Shown: positions 48,301-60,372 of the stretch, piece by piece
Layout: every line of letters begins with the position of its first letter
How positions within the stretch are numbered: the stretch's first letter is position 1
Origin: Ovis canadensis
Lineage: Eukaryota; Chordata; Mammalia; Artiodactyla; Bovidae
DNA: 64,000 bases
Assembly (NCBI RefSeq): GCF_042477335.2
Contig: NC_091251.1
Location: 33,248,501-33,312,500, forward strand
Reading direction: 5' to 3'
Notes under the pieces: model-generated
Seen by the model: only the letters and a program-made list of their open reading frames with translations
The model's database searches: none
What the model was told of the DNA's origin: nothing
Position numbers and translations under genes: made by a program

Positions 48301-51300
48301 TGAGGGTGGGCCATGGTGAGGAGGAATGTGCGCCCACAGGACACCGCCCACAGCAGTCCTGGGCTGCGCTTGTGCTTCAGCCTCATCATCAGTAGCATCT
48401 GCCCTTCCTCTCAAATGTCCTGACCTGGCAGATCAATGTCTATACCCCGGTGGCTGGTGCTTACCCTCTGGTGACAGAAAGCTTGGTTTTCCCAGGGGAG
48501 ACAGCAGCCTGGCTCAGCCCAGGGATCTCAGGTCCTGCCCCTCAGACTCCATCCTCTTGTCCTGCCCCATCCAGACTGCTGCCCCCGCTGCTGCAGATCG
48601 TGTGCAAGAGCCTGGAGGACCCATCGCAGGTTGTGCGCAATGCCGCGCTCTTTGCCCTGGGCCAGTTCTCAGAGAACCTACAGGTCAGCAAGGCCACAGT
48701 GGGCAGCCACCATTCCAGAGTTCCCACCCCCTCCCACCAACCCCCTGCTCTGACCCAGGGACCAGCCTCCCCTCAGCTCATCCATCTGCATATCTGCTGC
48801 CCTCAGCACTTAGACTTAAGCTGACTCAGACCCCCCTTCTCCTCTCCCCAGCCCCACATCAGCAGCTATTCCGGGGAGGTGATGCCACTGCTCCTCGCCT
48901 ATCTCAAGTCAGTGCCTCCTGGGCACACACATCACCTGGCCAAGGCCTGCTATGCCCTGGAGAACTTTGTGGAGAACCTAGGTAGTGAGGGCATTTGGGG
49001 GTGTGAGGCAGTGGATGGGGCTGTGGTTTTGGCCGAAAGGGCAAGGATGTGCAGCTCCGTGAACCACTGCCTGTGGTGGGGACAGGTGTGGTAGGGAGAC
49101 AGGCACGGTGGGGCCACAAGGCGGATTGGCTTGGAGGCAGGCATGAGAACCTTGGTTGGTTGCCAGAGGGGTGCCTTTTCCCACAGGGCCTAAAGTGCAG
49201 CCCTACCTTCCGGAGCTTATGGAGTGTATGTTGCAGCCTTTGAGGACCCCCAGCAGCTCCCGGTCCAAGGAGCTGGCTGTGAGTGCCCTGGGAGCCATTG
49301 GTGAGTCAGAGGCAGGAGGTGGGCGCCCAGGGTTCACTCACCGTTCACTCACTCACAGTGCCTGTGGCAGGTATCCCGGCTCACCCGCCAGCTCTGAGTC
49401 TGTCCTTCCATCCATAGCCACGGCTGCCCAGGCCTCCATGCTTCCCTACTTCCCTACCATCATGGCGCACCTGCGGGAGTTCCTGTTGACGAGCCACGAG
49501 GACCTGCAGCCTGTTCGGATCCAGAGCCTGGGTGAGTGAGGGGCTCCTGGCAGGCTTCCTGGGGCCGAGGAAGGGCCGATGCTCACCTGATGTTCACAGA
49601 GATGGGCTCCGAGGCAGCACAGGTGTCTTCTTCCCTTGCACTGTACCCAGAGGTGGGAGGGGTTTCTGAATCCCCCTCAGCTACCTCTAGTTGCCCAAGC
49701 CTTGGCCCTGCACATCTCTAGCCTAGAGCTCCTGGTGCTGACCATGCCCTTGCCTCCGCAGAGACGCTTGGGGTGCTGGTGCGAGCAGTAGGAGAGCCCA
49801 TGAGGCCCCTGGCTGAGGAATGCTGCCAGCTGGGGCTGGGCCTGTGCGACCAGGTAGACGACCCTGACTTGCGGCGCTGCACGTGAGTGAGCCCTTACCC
49901 TGCCCCCACCCAGACCCCAGACCTCCGGTTCTGGACCATGGGTTCCCCGGGCTCCCCCATCCAGCCTGGCTACAGCAAGCAGGACTCTACAGCTTCCCCC
50001 TGCCTCTCCTAGGTACAGCCTGTTTGCAGCCTTATCAGGGCTAATGGGAGAGAGCCTGGCTCCCCACCTGCCACAGATCACCACACTCATGCTGCTGTCT
50101 CTGCGTTCCACCGAGGGCATTGTGGTGAGTGGGAGGTCAGGGGAGGGTGTGGGCCCGTGGGCGAAGGCCGCCCCTGGGATGGGAGCTCTCTCCAGGGCCC
50201 AGCTGAGCTGAAGTCCCTGCCGGGCCTCCCCATCCAGCCTCAGTACGACGGAAGCCACGCATTCCTTCTTTTTGATGATGAGAGCAGTGGTGAGGAAGAG
50301 GAGGAGCTCATGGAGGAGGATGACGAAGAAGAGGATGACTCAGAGATCTCAGGGTGAGGTGGCTGCCCTTCTGGTCCAGGGGGTCCTGGCTTAGACAGGG
50401 GCCCAGCGCCAGCTCTGCTCTTCTTGGCACTTGATTGCGGCTGCCTCCGTGCCTTACTCTAGATACAGTGTGGGGAATGCCTTCTTTGATGAGAAGGAAG
50501 ACACCTGTGCTGCCCTGGGGGAGATCTCTGTGAATACCAGGTGAGCACCAGCCCTTCCCCAGCACTGGGAACCCCTCCTGGGACCCTCTTCTCCATGGTG
50601 GTGTGTCTGTCTGTCTGTCCACAGCGTTGCTTTCCTTCCCTACATGGAGACTGTCTTTGAAGAAGTGTTCAAACTGCTGGAGGTGAGAGGACCGTTGGGC
50701 TGGTGAGCAGGGCCAGAGGGCTCGGGTTGGCCCTGCGCACAGCATGCACGTCCCGCCCCTCCTCATGCTGCAGTGCCCTCACCTGAACGTGCGGAAGGCA
50801 GCCCACGAGGCCCTGGGTCAGTTCTGCTGTGCACTGCACAAAGCCTGTCAAAGCTGCCCCTCGGAATCCAACACTGCTGGTGAGAAGGGGAGGTCAGGGC
50901 CCCTGGAAACGGGGTGGGTGGGGAGAGGGGCAGGGCCTGAGCAGGGCTTCAGCCAGTCGTGTCCCCAGCTCTGCAGGCCGCCCTGGCCCGGGTGATGCCA
51001 TCCTACGTGCAGGCCGTGCACGGGGAGCGAGAGCGTCAGGTGGTGATGGCCGTGCTGGAGGCCCTGGCGGCGGTGTTGCGCAGCTGTGGGGGTCTGGCTC
51101 TGCAGTCCCCTGGGCGGCTTGCTGAGCTCTGCCAGGCACTCAAAGCTGTGCTGCAAAGGAAGGTGAGGAGGGCTGCAGGGTGAGGAGGTGGCCCGGCCCC
51201 GGGTGGGGCTAGTCAGAGACATCCCCCTCCTTCCACCCCATGGAGACGGGAAGGCGCTGGAGAGCCCAGACTGAGCTGAGTGCCCTTACCCGCAGACAGC

Positions 51301-53664
51301 CTGTCAGGATGCTGAGGAGGAGGAGGAGGAGGAGGATGACCAGGTGAGAGCTTTGGGTACAGGCTGGGACCGGGTCATCTCCACGGGGCAGGGTGGACAG
51401 TGCACTTGGCCTTGGCCTGGGGGTACAGGGGCTGCTCAAAGATGGCTAGTGGCTCTGAACAACCAACCCTTCTCCCACCGAGGCAGTGGAGATTCAAGGA
51501 AGGCTTCCTGGCGGTGGGGATATGGGGCGGCTTGGATCAGTGGATGGGGATAGGAGAACCAGGAAGGAGGAAAGGCTGGGCTGCAGACCAGCCTAGCCTG
51601 GGAGGGGCCCCCAATCCTGTCGACCAAGGGCAGCCCTCAGGGGAGACCACCTGCAGCTGCGGAGGATCGCGACGGGAGCTGCTCCCAGGCTCAGAGTTGG
51701 CCCTGGCACTCCAGCGTCTGACCTGGCCCCATAGGCTGAATACGATGCCATGTTGCTGGAGCATGCTGGCGAGGCCATCCCTGCCCTGGCAGCTGCGGCT
51801 GGGGGAGATGCCTTTGCCCCCTTCTTTGCTGGCTTCCTGCCATTACTGCTCTGCAAGACGGTGAGTGCTCTGTTCTCTTGACCTCCAACCCTGTTCCTCC
51901 CGGGCTCCAGTGCCCTCCTCCCATATCTGTCCCCGTCCCAGGCTGACTTGCACTCCTCCCCTCACCAGAAGCAGGGCTGCACAGTGGCAGAGAAGTCTTT
52001 TGCAGTGGGAACACTGGCAGAGTCCATTCAAGGCCTGGGTGCCGCGTCAGCCCAGTTTGTGTCCCGGCTGTTCCCCGTGCTGTTGAGTGCCTCCCGGGAG
52101 GCAGACCCCGAGGTACGAAGTAATGCCGTCTTTGGACTGGGCGTGCTGGCAGAGCATGGGGGTCGCCCTGCCCAGGAGTATCCTCAGTTTGCAGGAGGGG
52201 GGAGCCTGAATGCAGTTGGGAGCGTGGCCCTGGCGTTCGGGAGGGGAGTGGTCTGCCCCTGTGCCTGTTCCTTGACTTTGGACCAGACACTTCCCTAAAC
52301 TTCTGGGGCTCCTGCTGCCCCTCCTGGCACGAGAACGCCATGATCGTGTCCATGACAACATCTGTGGGGCGCTTGCCCGCCTGCTGATAGCCAGTCCCAA
52401 GAAGAAACCGGAGCCCCAGGTAAGGTTGGGGGGCATCAGGCAAGGCCAGGGACCCTGCTGCGGAGCATGCAGGGCCAGGGGCCAGAGTCTTCCGTGTGTC
52501 CAGGTGCTGGCCCCACTGCTGCATGCCCTGCCACTGAAGGAAGACCTGGAGGAGTGGGTCACCATGGGGCACCTCTTCAGCTTCCTGTACGAGAGCAGCC
52601 CTGACCAGGTAACCCCGATACTGGGGCCCTTGCAAGGGGCTTGATGCTCCAGTCTCATTGATGGGCAGAGTTAGCATCAGTTGAAGCTGCCCTTCTCAGC
52701 TTTCTCATTAGTCTGCCAGGATTGGCAGCCAGGACTTTAATGGGAGAGAAGGGGCTTCCTCTCACCATGTAGCATTTTTCCTCAGGGAGGCTTTGTTTCC
52801 ACCCTCTGTTCTGAGCCAGAAATCCCAGCTTTCATAAACTGGTTTCCTAGACCAGAGCTCTTTCAGACTGTGTGCCATGAAGCCTGGTTCCGCTGGGCCA
52901 CCCCACCTCCCATTCTAATCAGAGCAGCTCTGCTTTCTGAATACAACTTGTCTGAACCAAGTGGCTAGCTCTGGCGCCATGCCCCAGTGCTCCTGTGTCT
53001 ATCACCTCTGTCTTGCGCCTTCAGAAGACTGTGTTGGTGGAGCTCCTGAGTGTGTGAGCCCCTTCTGGTCTTGAGGCCATATCAGCTATCTGTGGTCACA
53101 GTCCCATCCTCCTGCCACCCCTCCTCCCCCTGCAAAATTACTGCTACCCTGTTTCATGGGTCCTTCTCAGGGTTCACAGTTGTTTGGGATGTCTGTTAAT
53201 CAGTGTCAGGCTCAAACAGCTCAGGTGGGAGACTGCCTCTCCGGGGCTCCTGCTGCCCACCCCAGTGCTGGGGCCCAGAGGTTCTTCTGTCCCTTAGTCG
53301 GCCCATCTTTTCCCACAGGTTGTAGACGTGGCTCCAGAGCTCCTTCGTATTTACAGCCTCATCCAGGCCGAAAACAAGATCCCATCAGGTTTGGATGGCA
53401 GTTGTGGGCAGGGCTGGGGGGAAGGCGGAGAGCAGCGCGGGGAGGCGGAGAGCAGCAGGGCTCGGAGGGCCTGGGCCAGCTAGGATTGGGGGCCAGTCCT
53501 CCCCAGACGTCTCCCTCTTTACTCCCCACCCAGACACCAAGGCGGCGCTGCTGCTTCTCCTCACGTTCTTGGCCAAACAGCACACCGACAGCTTCCATTC
53601 AGCACTGGGCTCCTTGCCTGGCGACAAGGCTCAGGAGCTCCAGGCTGTCCTGGGCCTCACCTAG
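45324..53664 (+). CDS. IPO4: Importin-4 (karyopherin beta)
   Basis: Thirty coding exons: 45324-45392, 45473-45559, 45752-45831, 45909-45950, 46369-46498, 46585-46764, 47010-47075, 47185-47286, 47373-47456, 47715-47879, 47981-48034, 48170-48279, 48575-48683, 48852-48981, 49187-49300, 49418-49531, 49762-49882, 50013-50124, 50238-50353, 50463-50540, 50625-50682, 50774-50879, 50969-51162, 51296-51343, 51735-51860, 51969-52177, 52287-52419, 52504-52608, 53319-53388, 53534-53664. They sum to 3243 nt, 1080 aa (human 1081). It imports histones H3/H4 with ASF1, RPS3A and others into the nucleus. It is a HEAT-repeat solenoid with an N-terminal Ran-binding region. Acidic insertions occur in exons 10, 19 and 24; exon 24 carries seven GAG codons. 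Exon 29 uses a weak donor, GTTTGG. Confidence 0.96.
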
Positions 53665-53868
53665 ACTGTGGGCTGCAGCTGGGCTGAAGAGAACAGAGCC
53701 TGCCCAGGCCCAAGACCAGCTCTCAGCCCAGTTCCAGCTCAAGCCTTACCAAAGATTCTGGGCCTGGGCCTCATACCCACTTGGAGTCCCAGCTCTACTT
53801 GCTGCCTTATGGGGGTGTCCCCTAGGGCTGGAGCTGTGGGACAATACAGAGTCGTGACACCATTCTGT

Positions 53869-53874
53869 AATAAA
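53869..53874 (+). terminator. IPO4 poly(A) signal
   Basis: AATAAA 205 nt after the IPO4 stop codon. Five bases later begins TTTATT, the REC8 signal on the other strand. The two 3' ends must therefore overlap by a few tens of bases. Confidence 0.85.
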
Positions 53875-53879
53875 GGCAG

Positions 53880-53885
53880 TTTATT
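53880..53885 (-). terminator. REC8 poly(A) signal
   Basis: TTTATT on plus is AATAAA on minus, 104 nt beyond the REC8 stop codon. It faces the IPO4 signal as AATAAA-GGCAG-TTTATT. Confidence 0.8.
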
Positions 53886-53988
53886 TTCTGCTTGAACGGT
53901 AGCTCTAGGAGCAGGAAGGACAGAGATACACGTTCAGAAGGCCACAGTGTAATATAGTTGGTTGCCTGGCAGCTTTGTAAACTGGCTC

Positions 53989-56900
53989 TTAACTGTCGTG
54001 GAATCGGGGCCCTGGCTGGATCAGGAGGCGCCCATATGGCTCCTCTTGTTTCACACGAAGGATCTGCTGCGCGGCAAGCACTGGTCAACAGAGAAGGGGG
54101 CTGGTCAGAGGAGTTGCTACCACAGCCTCTGGCCCATGTGTCCGCTCCCCACCCTCCACATGGGCACACATGCTCCTCACTCACCTAGGAGCAGGTAGAA
54201 GACGCGAGCGGCCATCCTGCGGGGGCTGAGAGGTGGCACCAGGCTGCTGAAGTCGGGCTCCCTGTCGGCCTGCATCTCCCGCGCCACTGCCCTGTGGTCA
54301 AGAACCAGGAACCGTCAGGTGAGGCCGCAGCCTGGCCACCCGTGGAGGGGCGTCCTTCCTAGTACCTGTGCACAGCCTCCGGCGAGAGCAGCTCAGGCTC
54401 TGGGGGCAGCTCCGCAGGCAGCTCCACGGGCACCTCAGGGAGCTCAGGCACCACAGGCAGCACAGGGGCCTCTGGCTGCTCCGCCTCCACCCAGGCCCTA
54501 GAAGAACATGGGAGTTAGGCGGAGCAGGGGAGGAGGCGGTGCTGACAGCCCCATCCCACTGCTTCCCCCTTCTGGCCAGGGCTGCAGGCAGGCCGCTGCT
54601 CACCACCGCTCTTCCGGGGGCACGAGGCTGATGCGGGACTTCTCCTCCTCAGCTACTTCCAGGGAGATTTCTGTCAGGGAAAGGGGAGTGTCCTGAGCGG
54701 GTCTGTTTGCATCTGAGCAGTTGGATTTGGGGTCACCTGGCCCAGCTGGGTGCCACAGCAGGCAGTGACTTATTAACAGCACTTGGTAGGGAGGGGAATG
54801 AAGATAATCAGTCTGTGAGTCCTTATGTTAAATGCACTGACAAGAACTGTCAGCAGCTGGGGCTCCACTTTCCTGGGACAGTGGTTAGAGTGGTGGTCTC
54901 CATTGCCCCTTCTCCAGGTACTTACCAGAAGATACCATGAGGGGCCCACTGGGCTCCTGGGCCTCCCTCAGGACCTGGGGATGACAGAAAGAGAGCTAAG
55001 GCCCCAAGCATCACAGCTGGGCCAGGGGTAAGGCAGGCCCGTTGGCTCCTGTGGGCAGAAGGCAGCCTGTGGGACTTCAGTCAGAGCAGACGGGGCTCCA
55101 GGAGGGACTGAGGGGGCCGCTACCTCAATATCGCTCGGAGTCTCAGCCTTTCTCCTTTCCTCCTCAGCCGCTGCCTCCCTCTCAGCCCCCTCTAGCTCCT
55201 CAGGCAGCCTTCGCCTTAGTGCCCTTGGAGGTGGCTGGGCACAGTGGGTCCAGAAAGCCAGCAGTTCTGGGGGTAGCCAGCCAGCTGAAGAGAGGGGCAG
55301 CAGGGAGGGGGTTGAGGTGTGAGGAATAGGGGTGTGGAGGATCCCCTACACCAGCTCCCATCACTCCTCACAGTAAGTTGGGTTTCGGAACAGCTCCACG
55401 GGGGTCCTGATCATCCTCTCAGGAGGCTGCACCATTGGCTGTGTGCAGAGAAGGCCAGAAAACCGTTAGGAAGGAGCCATGGCCCTTCACCTGTAATGCC
55501 TCGTTCCAAGGCCTCTGGCCTTCCAGCCCTTCCAGGCTCGTGCACCTGCCTGCTCTGCTCATCGTTAAAATGATTTTCAACTGATGCCCTTGGATGTGCT
55601 AGGCAGGGTCACGAAGTGGTGTGTGGACAGTTCCCCAACCCATGCATGTGGGGGACTGTTCTCAAGATTCCCCCAGAAGTTCAGATGGCCCAGCATGCAC
55701 CTGCCTCCCTCCATCCCTCCAGAGCCTGGGGTACTCACACACTCCCTGCAGTGGGCTCTGGTTTGCAGTTGTTCCTGGAATTCCTTCCGGGAGATCTGAG
55801 TCTCTTTGTCCCAAAATAGTAACTGGCGGCGGCGACGGCGAGCTGGTGGGCCCCTGGGAGGTGGGGAGACTGGGGGCCTCCTCCACTGAATGGGGAGGGG
55901 AGGTGCAGGCAAGGCTACCCATTACTCTTTCCTGAGGTCCTGGTGGACTGTAAATAGGCCCTACACTCCCAATCCTTAGAGGTGCCCTCGTGATGGACTT
56001 GGGTGGGGACTCGGAGGGGTGCAGCCCCACTGTATGAGGTTCCCATCTGGGAGGTGCAGGGTGTGGGCCAGGCTACCTTGTACAAACTTGCACAAAGGCC
56101 TGTGGAAGCCAGCAGGGGCCTTGAGGAGACTGAAAATGGGTGAGGAGCTCTGGCAGAGGCAGTGTGGAGGGGCAGCACTCACCTCAGGGCTGACTGGGAC
56201 GGGTGGCAGACGCAGCTCCAGCGGGGGCGTCACCTCTGCAACAACAGTCTAGGTCCACACCCTTTGCCCTCAGAGCCAACCAGGTGAGAAGCTAGAGGGT
56301 CCTCCCTTCAGCAAGCTGGATTACAGGGTGTTGTCTGCAGCAGCTGTGCTGGGACCCCGAGGAAAGACCCCGGTTTAGTGGGTACTCACCAGGAAGTGGG
56401 ACCTCTGGCTCCCACCCTACCGGCTTCAGCTCCTCCGGGGCCAGGACCTGGCTGGGAAGTGGCTCTGCTGCCTCCTCCACCCTGAAGGGAAATGGGCAAG
56501 AGGATGAAAATACCCTCCCAGCGCTGACCCCTACCTGGCCTGGGGCTCCTCCCCTTACCCTACAAGAGCTGAAGGTGAGGGTGGGGGAACTGTGATCTCC
56601 CCCTCTGGGGCCCGGGGCTCCTCTCTGAATTCTGCGAAGAGAGGATCAAGCTTAGAACACAGAAGAGGTGTGAACATTGCCCGGCCCAGATGGCCAGCGC
56701 CTGGGGTCTGACCGTCCACTGCCAGGTGGGTCCTACCTAGCCGACGTTCCTCTAACAAGATGCCTTCATCCTCCTCAGCAATCAGCAGGTCCAAGACACG
56801 GCGGCTGACTTCTGGGAGGTCCAGTTCACCCTGTCAGGAGAGGTGACCATTTCTGTCTGAGAGACATGCCGCAGGGCCAGGCCAGGCTGAGGAAGCCTGT

Positions 56901-59084
56901 GGGTACTCGGGCATCGGGGGAAGGGGTAGAGAAACGGAGGCAAGAAGGCAGGACTCTAGGGGCAGAAGGAGCAGGTACAGGGGGCCTGGGCCATCAGACG
57001 CAGGACTCGGCCTTGGGCTCTGTGTGCAGGGGGCAGCTCACCTCGATCCGCAGCATACGTATGGGCTCCGCCTCCTGGATCGTGATGGCTTCGGGGGTGA
57101 CCCGAATCCTTTCTGGAGGGGGAGGGAAGTCACACCAGCCTCTGTTTCAAGTCCCCACACCCATGTGTGTAAAGCAAAAACAGACTCTAGAGTCAAGCCA
57201 ACCTGGGTTCTAGTCAGGCCCTGGCCAGTCACTGGCAGTCTGACCCAAGGCACATTGCTTAACCACTATGGGCTTCACTTTCCTCATCTGTAAAATGGGC
57301 ATAATAATTCCAATCTCGTAAGAATCTTGTAGTGCCCCTCCCAAGGCCTTGCTCCTGAAAGAAGCTCAAAAACAGTTATTTCTTCAGCCTTTGGGCGTTG
57401 GTCTGCCTCTCACCAGAAGGGTCTCTGCTCACCTGGCTCCCGAAGCTCTGCGGGCACTTCAGGAGGGATCTCTTCAGGAACTCTCTCCAAGGTCACGGCC
57501 TCTAGAAGGTGTCGAACCTTTGGGAAGGGATGGGAACAAAAGACCAGATTCAGCTTCAGTGCCCTGCTCCCCCACTTTCACAACCTTATCCAGACAATGG
57601 ACAGTGACACCCCTTTATGCCTAATCCTGTGGCACTAACAGCAGCATGCAGGGTGAACCCACTCACCATCCAGCTCCCCTTCCTCCCATTTCCTGCCCCC
57701 GCCCAATCATCTAGCCTGGGTCACTTTGTGAAAGAAGTACTGCATCCTGGGGTCAAGTGTTGTCAGGGACAGAGGAAACTAAAGATCCTTGAGGATACTG
57801 TCTAGTGGGGAGACAAGTTTGTGTATGACCCCAGCAAAGGCCAGCACAAAGAATGCTGTGCTGCTGAAACTAGCACAATGCTGTAAATCAACTACACTTC
57901 AACAGAAGCTTGTCTAAGCTGTAGGGGTGTTAGGAGTGGATGGACAAGGACATGGAAAACCCAGTGCCGAGGGACACAGAGGGCCTGGACTGGGGCCTCG
58001 GCTCTAGGGATGGTGTGAAGACAAAAGCCACCTCTAGGTTGGTCCTGAATAGGTAAGTGCAGCAGGCTTGTCTGGATAGGCCCACCATGACAGCTGCCCT
58101 GCCCTGACTCCTGTGGGGCAGAGCTGGAGCAGGCCCCCACCTGCACCCCTCAACCCTGGTGCTAGACTGGCGCAGAAAGAGCACCCCCCTCTGTACTGTC
58201 AGCTCATCAGTCTGAGCTGTCCGACGGGGAGGAGACCTACCTGAGGGATATCAAAGGGATCAGGCAGCATGGGATCCACAGACATCATCCCAAAAAAGGG
58301 GTCTGGAGCATCTTCCAGAGTCTCCATTCTGGCCAGGTGGTCAGGCAGCAGCAGGCTGGGTCTGAGGGAGGCAGTGGGCTGTCAAGGACTGAGGCCAAGT
58401 TCCCTTCCAAAGACCGGGTGGTCCCAGCCCCAGGGATGCACTCACAGGTCAGTCTCCACCATATCAATGCGGATCTGCAGCTGCGCCCGGTGCAGGCGCT
58501 CCAGGATGTGCTGGATGTCTTCTGCGGTGAGGGAGGGCAAGCTACAGTGCCCGCCCAGAGGAGGACCACTCGGCACTGCCCTACATCCAGGCCTTCCAGC
58601 CTTACCTACAAGGTACTGGCATTGTTGAGAGTAGACGCGGATGACGCCAATCTGGAGCTGCGCTGAGAGGTAGAGCGAGAAGCGGGGCCGCGGTGCGCCC
58701 GGCAGCGGGGGCTGAACTCGCACCAGCACGTAATTGAGGATTTCCTCGCTGGGGGAACAATGCACCCCATCACCGCTGCGCCAAAGACCTACAGCCTTGC
58801 CCAGCCCAATGCATCCCCTAACCCACCCCAGCCCTGGGCCACTCTTTCCTGGGTCTTACCAGGTCTTCACCACATTCACCTTCAGGTATTCGCGCTTCAC
58901 CAACCGGCAGCCCCGTGTCGCTGCCAGCCTGGAAGAAGAATGAGAGGTGTAGATGCAGGGGGAGCCCTCAGGTTGGGACCCCTGGGTGTCCCTCCCAGAG
59001 CACCTACCCTGGCCAGGCCCGCCCTTACCAGATGGTGGCGAAGCAGCCGGTGTGGCGCTGAAGCACGTTGGGATAATAGAACAT
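53989..59084 (-). CDS. REC8: Meiotic cohesin kleisin REC8
   Basis: Nineteen coding exons on the minus strand, 5' to 3': 59029-59084, 58860-58928, 58606-58748, 58446-58521, 58241-58361, 57433-57517, 57042-57112, 56737-56830, 56559-56631, 56390-56481, 56183-56235, 55739-55885, 55372-55438, 55124-55284, 54926-54974, 54604-54670, 54366-54497, 54185-54291, 53989-54080. They sum to 1755 nt, 584 aa (human 547). REC8 closes the SMC1B/SMC3 ring in germ cells and is cut by separase at anaphase I. The N-terminal Rad21/Rec8 domain starts MFYYPNVLQRHTGCFATIWLAA. The middle is Glu/Pro-rich, with an Arg tract before LLFWDKETQIS. The C-terminal winged helix ends VFYLLLVLAAQQILRVKQEEPYG. The last residues FHDS add two to the human end. 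The exon 12 acceptor (TGG start) is the least certain junction. Confidence 0.94.
57185..57330 (+). repeat. MIR element in REC8 intron 6
   Basis: CTTCACTTTCCTCATCTGTAAAATGGGCATAATAATTCC phrases give a sense MIR core, antisense to REC8 (reported in two joined words here). Confidence 0.75.
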
Positions 59085-59582
59085 GGTCCCTCCAGGGTTT
59101 TACCCTCGTCTACACCACTTCTGTTCAGATCTCAATCCAAATTCTTCAGGGTACAGAATTTCCCAAACCGTTGGAGAGAAGGATGTGGACCGGTAGTGTG
59201 GACCAGAATGCCAAATACAGGAACCAATGAACTATGGGTGGATAAATGATTAAGGGGATAAGTAAATGGAGACACAGACTGGATACACGTGAGCCCTGAG
59301 CCAGTCTGCACACCACGTAGGTGCTTCGAACTTACGGGAGCCTTGCAGGTTGGATTCCAGGTTGGAGATGCAAAGATTCGCGAAGGAAGACCGTCCGAGC
59401 TACAACCCAGGCCAGGTCCGAGGGAGAAAGGGTTGTCCTCTGCAGATAGGCCCGGCAGCTGACTGTTGCGCAGCTTCGGCTGCTGCCGGTCCCGCTCCTG
59501 CAGCCCAGATCCCGCCGCGGGGAGCGCGTGCTCTGGTGCTTTGCGCTTTACTCCTCATTAGATGGCGCGCTCTCCAGAGCAG

Positions 59583-59809
59583 CCAATGGGGAACAGGGTC
59601 AACTTGGGGGCGCTCGTTCGGGGGGGGGGGGGGGCGCTACGTAGCCTAGTCCAAGCAACAGGGGGCTCCCGAGGCAGGCAGAGAACCAATGGGACGAACC
59701 CTGCAGGTGGTAGGGGGAGGGGGGAGGGATTGTGAGGGGTCTGGACCAATGGGCTCTCATCCTCGCCGGGTAACAGGGGTACCTCGGGAGTGCTTCCCCA
59801 TGGACCAAT
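59583..59809 (-). promoter_or_regulatory. CCAAT-box array upstream of REC8
   Basis: Four CCAAT boxes on the plus strand: 59583-59587, 59686-59690, 59746-59750 and 59805-59809. The last three are about 60 bp apart, and all are followed by G or GG. They lie 0.5-0.73 kb upstream of the REC8 ATG in GC-rich DNA with no other gene start nearby, so they most likely serve REC8. NF-Y binding is inferred from the motif. A G15 run (59620-59634) lies between the first two. Confidence 0.6.
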
Positions 59810-59829
59810 GAGTAGGGAGGAGACTCCGA

Positions 59830-60365
59830 GCACCGAGCCTGGTAACTAGGTGCTTCAACTAGAGGAGGAGGTTGCGTCATGCCAAGGGCAATCGTGAGGG
59901 CCTGTTTAGGGCGCCTGACTTGCAGTTAGACCTTACCCTTTTTCCGAATCCCACAGTGCAGCGAGTGGTTGGTCTACTTTTATGCCCAGCCTAAGGCCTA
60001 TGGCGAACGGGTGTGAGGTGGCTTTGGAGCCACCACAGGTCGATGGGGAAGAAAGATCTGACAAGCAGTGAGGGTCTTGCCAAGTCCCTTCTTAAACTTG
60101 AACAGCTTAGGTGGTAGGCATTCCTCTCCTGGCTGTTTCCCAGGTGTGAATGTTCTCTTGGCTGAGACCTTAGTTTTGCTGGATGTAGGGCATATTTATC
60201 AGCGTAGCAAAAGCTGTTTGTCTCAAACAACTGTTTGTGTGCTGTAAATTGTGTGGCTGTAGTTGCGAATACTCCTTTCCCCATGCCTCCTGCCTGCACA
60301 GTCATTTCTTTGGTCTAGAGTGCACTTTTCAGCCTTGACTCCAGGGCGTGCTTCTGTCTGTAAGG
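59830..60365. other. REC8 distal upstream flank
   Basis: Unique sequence with no recognised exon on either strand. It lies beyond the CCAAT array and before the L1. Confidence 0.5.
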
Positions 60366-60372
60366 CTCAGCT

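Noticed and set aside
49677-50258. 193-codon minus-strand open frame
   Set aside because: It is antisense to IPO4 exons 17-19 and has no family resemblance.
51691-52677. 328-codon minus-strand open frame
   Set aside because: It lies antisense across IPO4 exons 25-28 and their introns in GC-rich DNA. It shows no domain, and the plus-strand exons explain the sequence.
55861-55885. Alternative acceptor for REC8 exon 12 that drops TGG
   Set aside because: Using the AG four bases further in would put the frame out of phase. The TTCAG/TGG junction keeps the frame, although it adds a tryptophan not seen in human.
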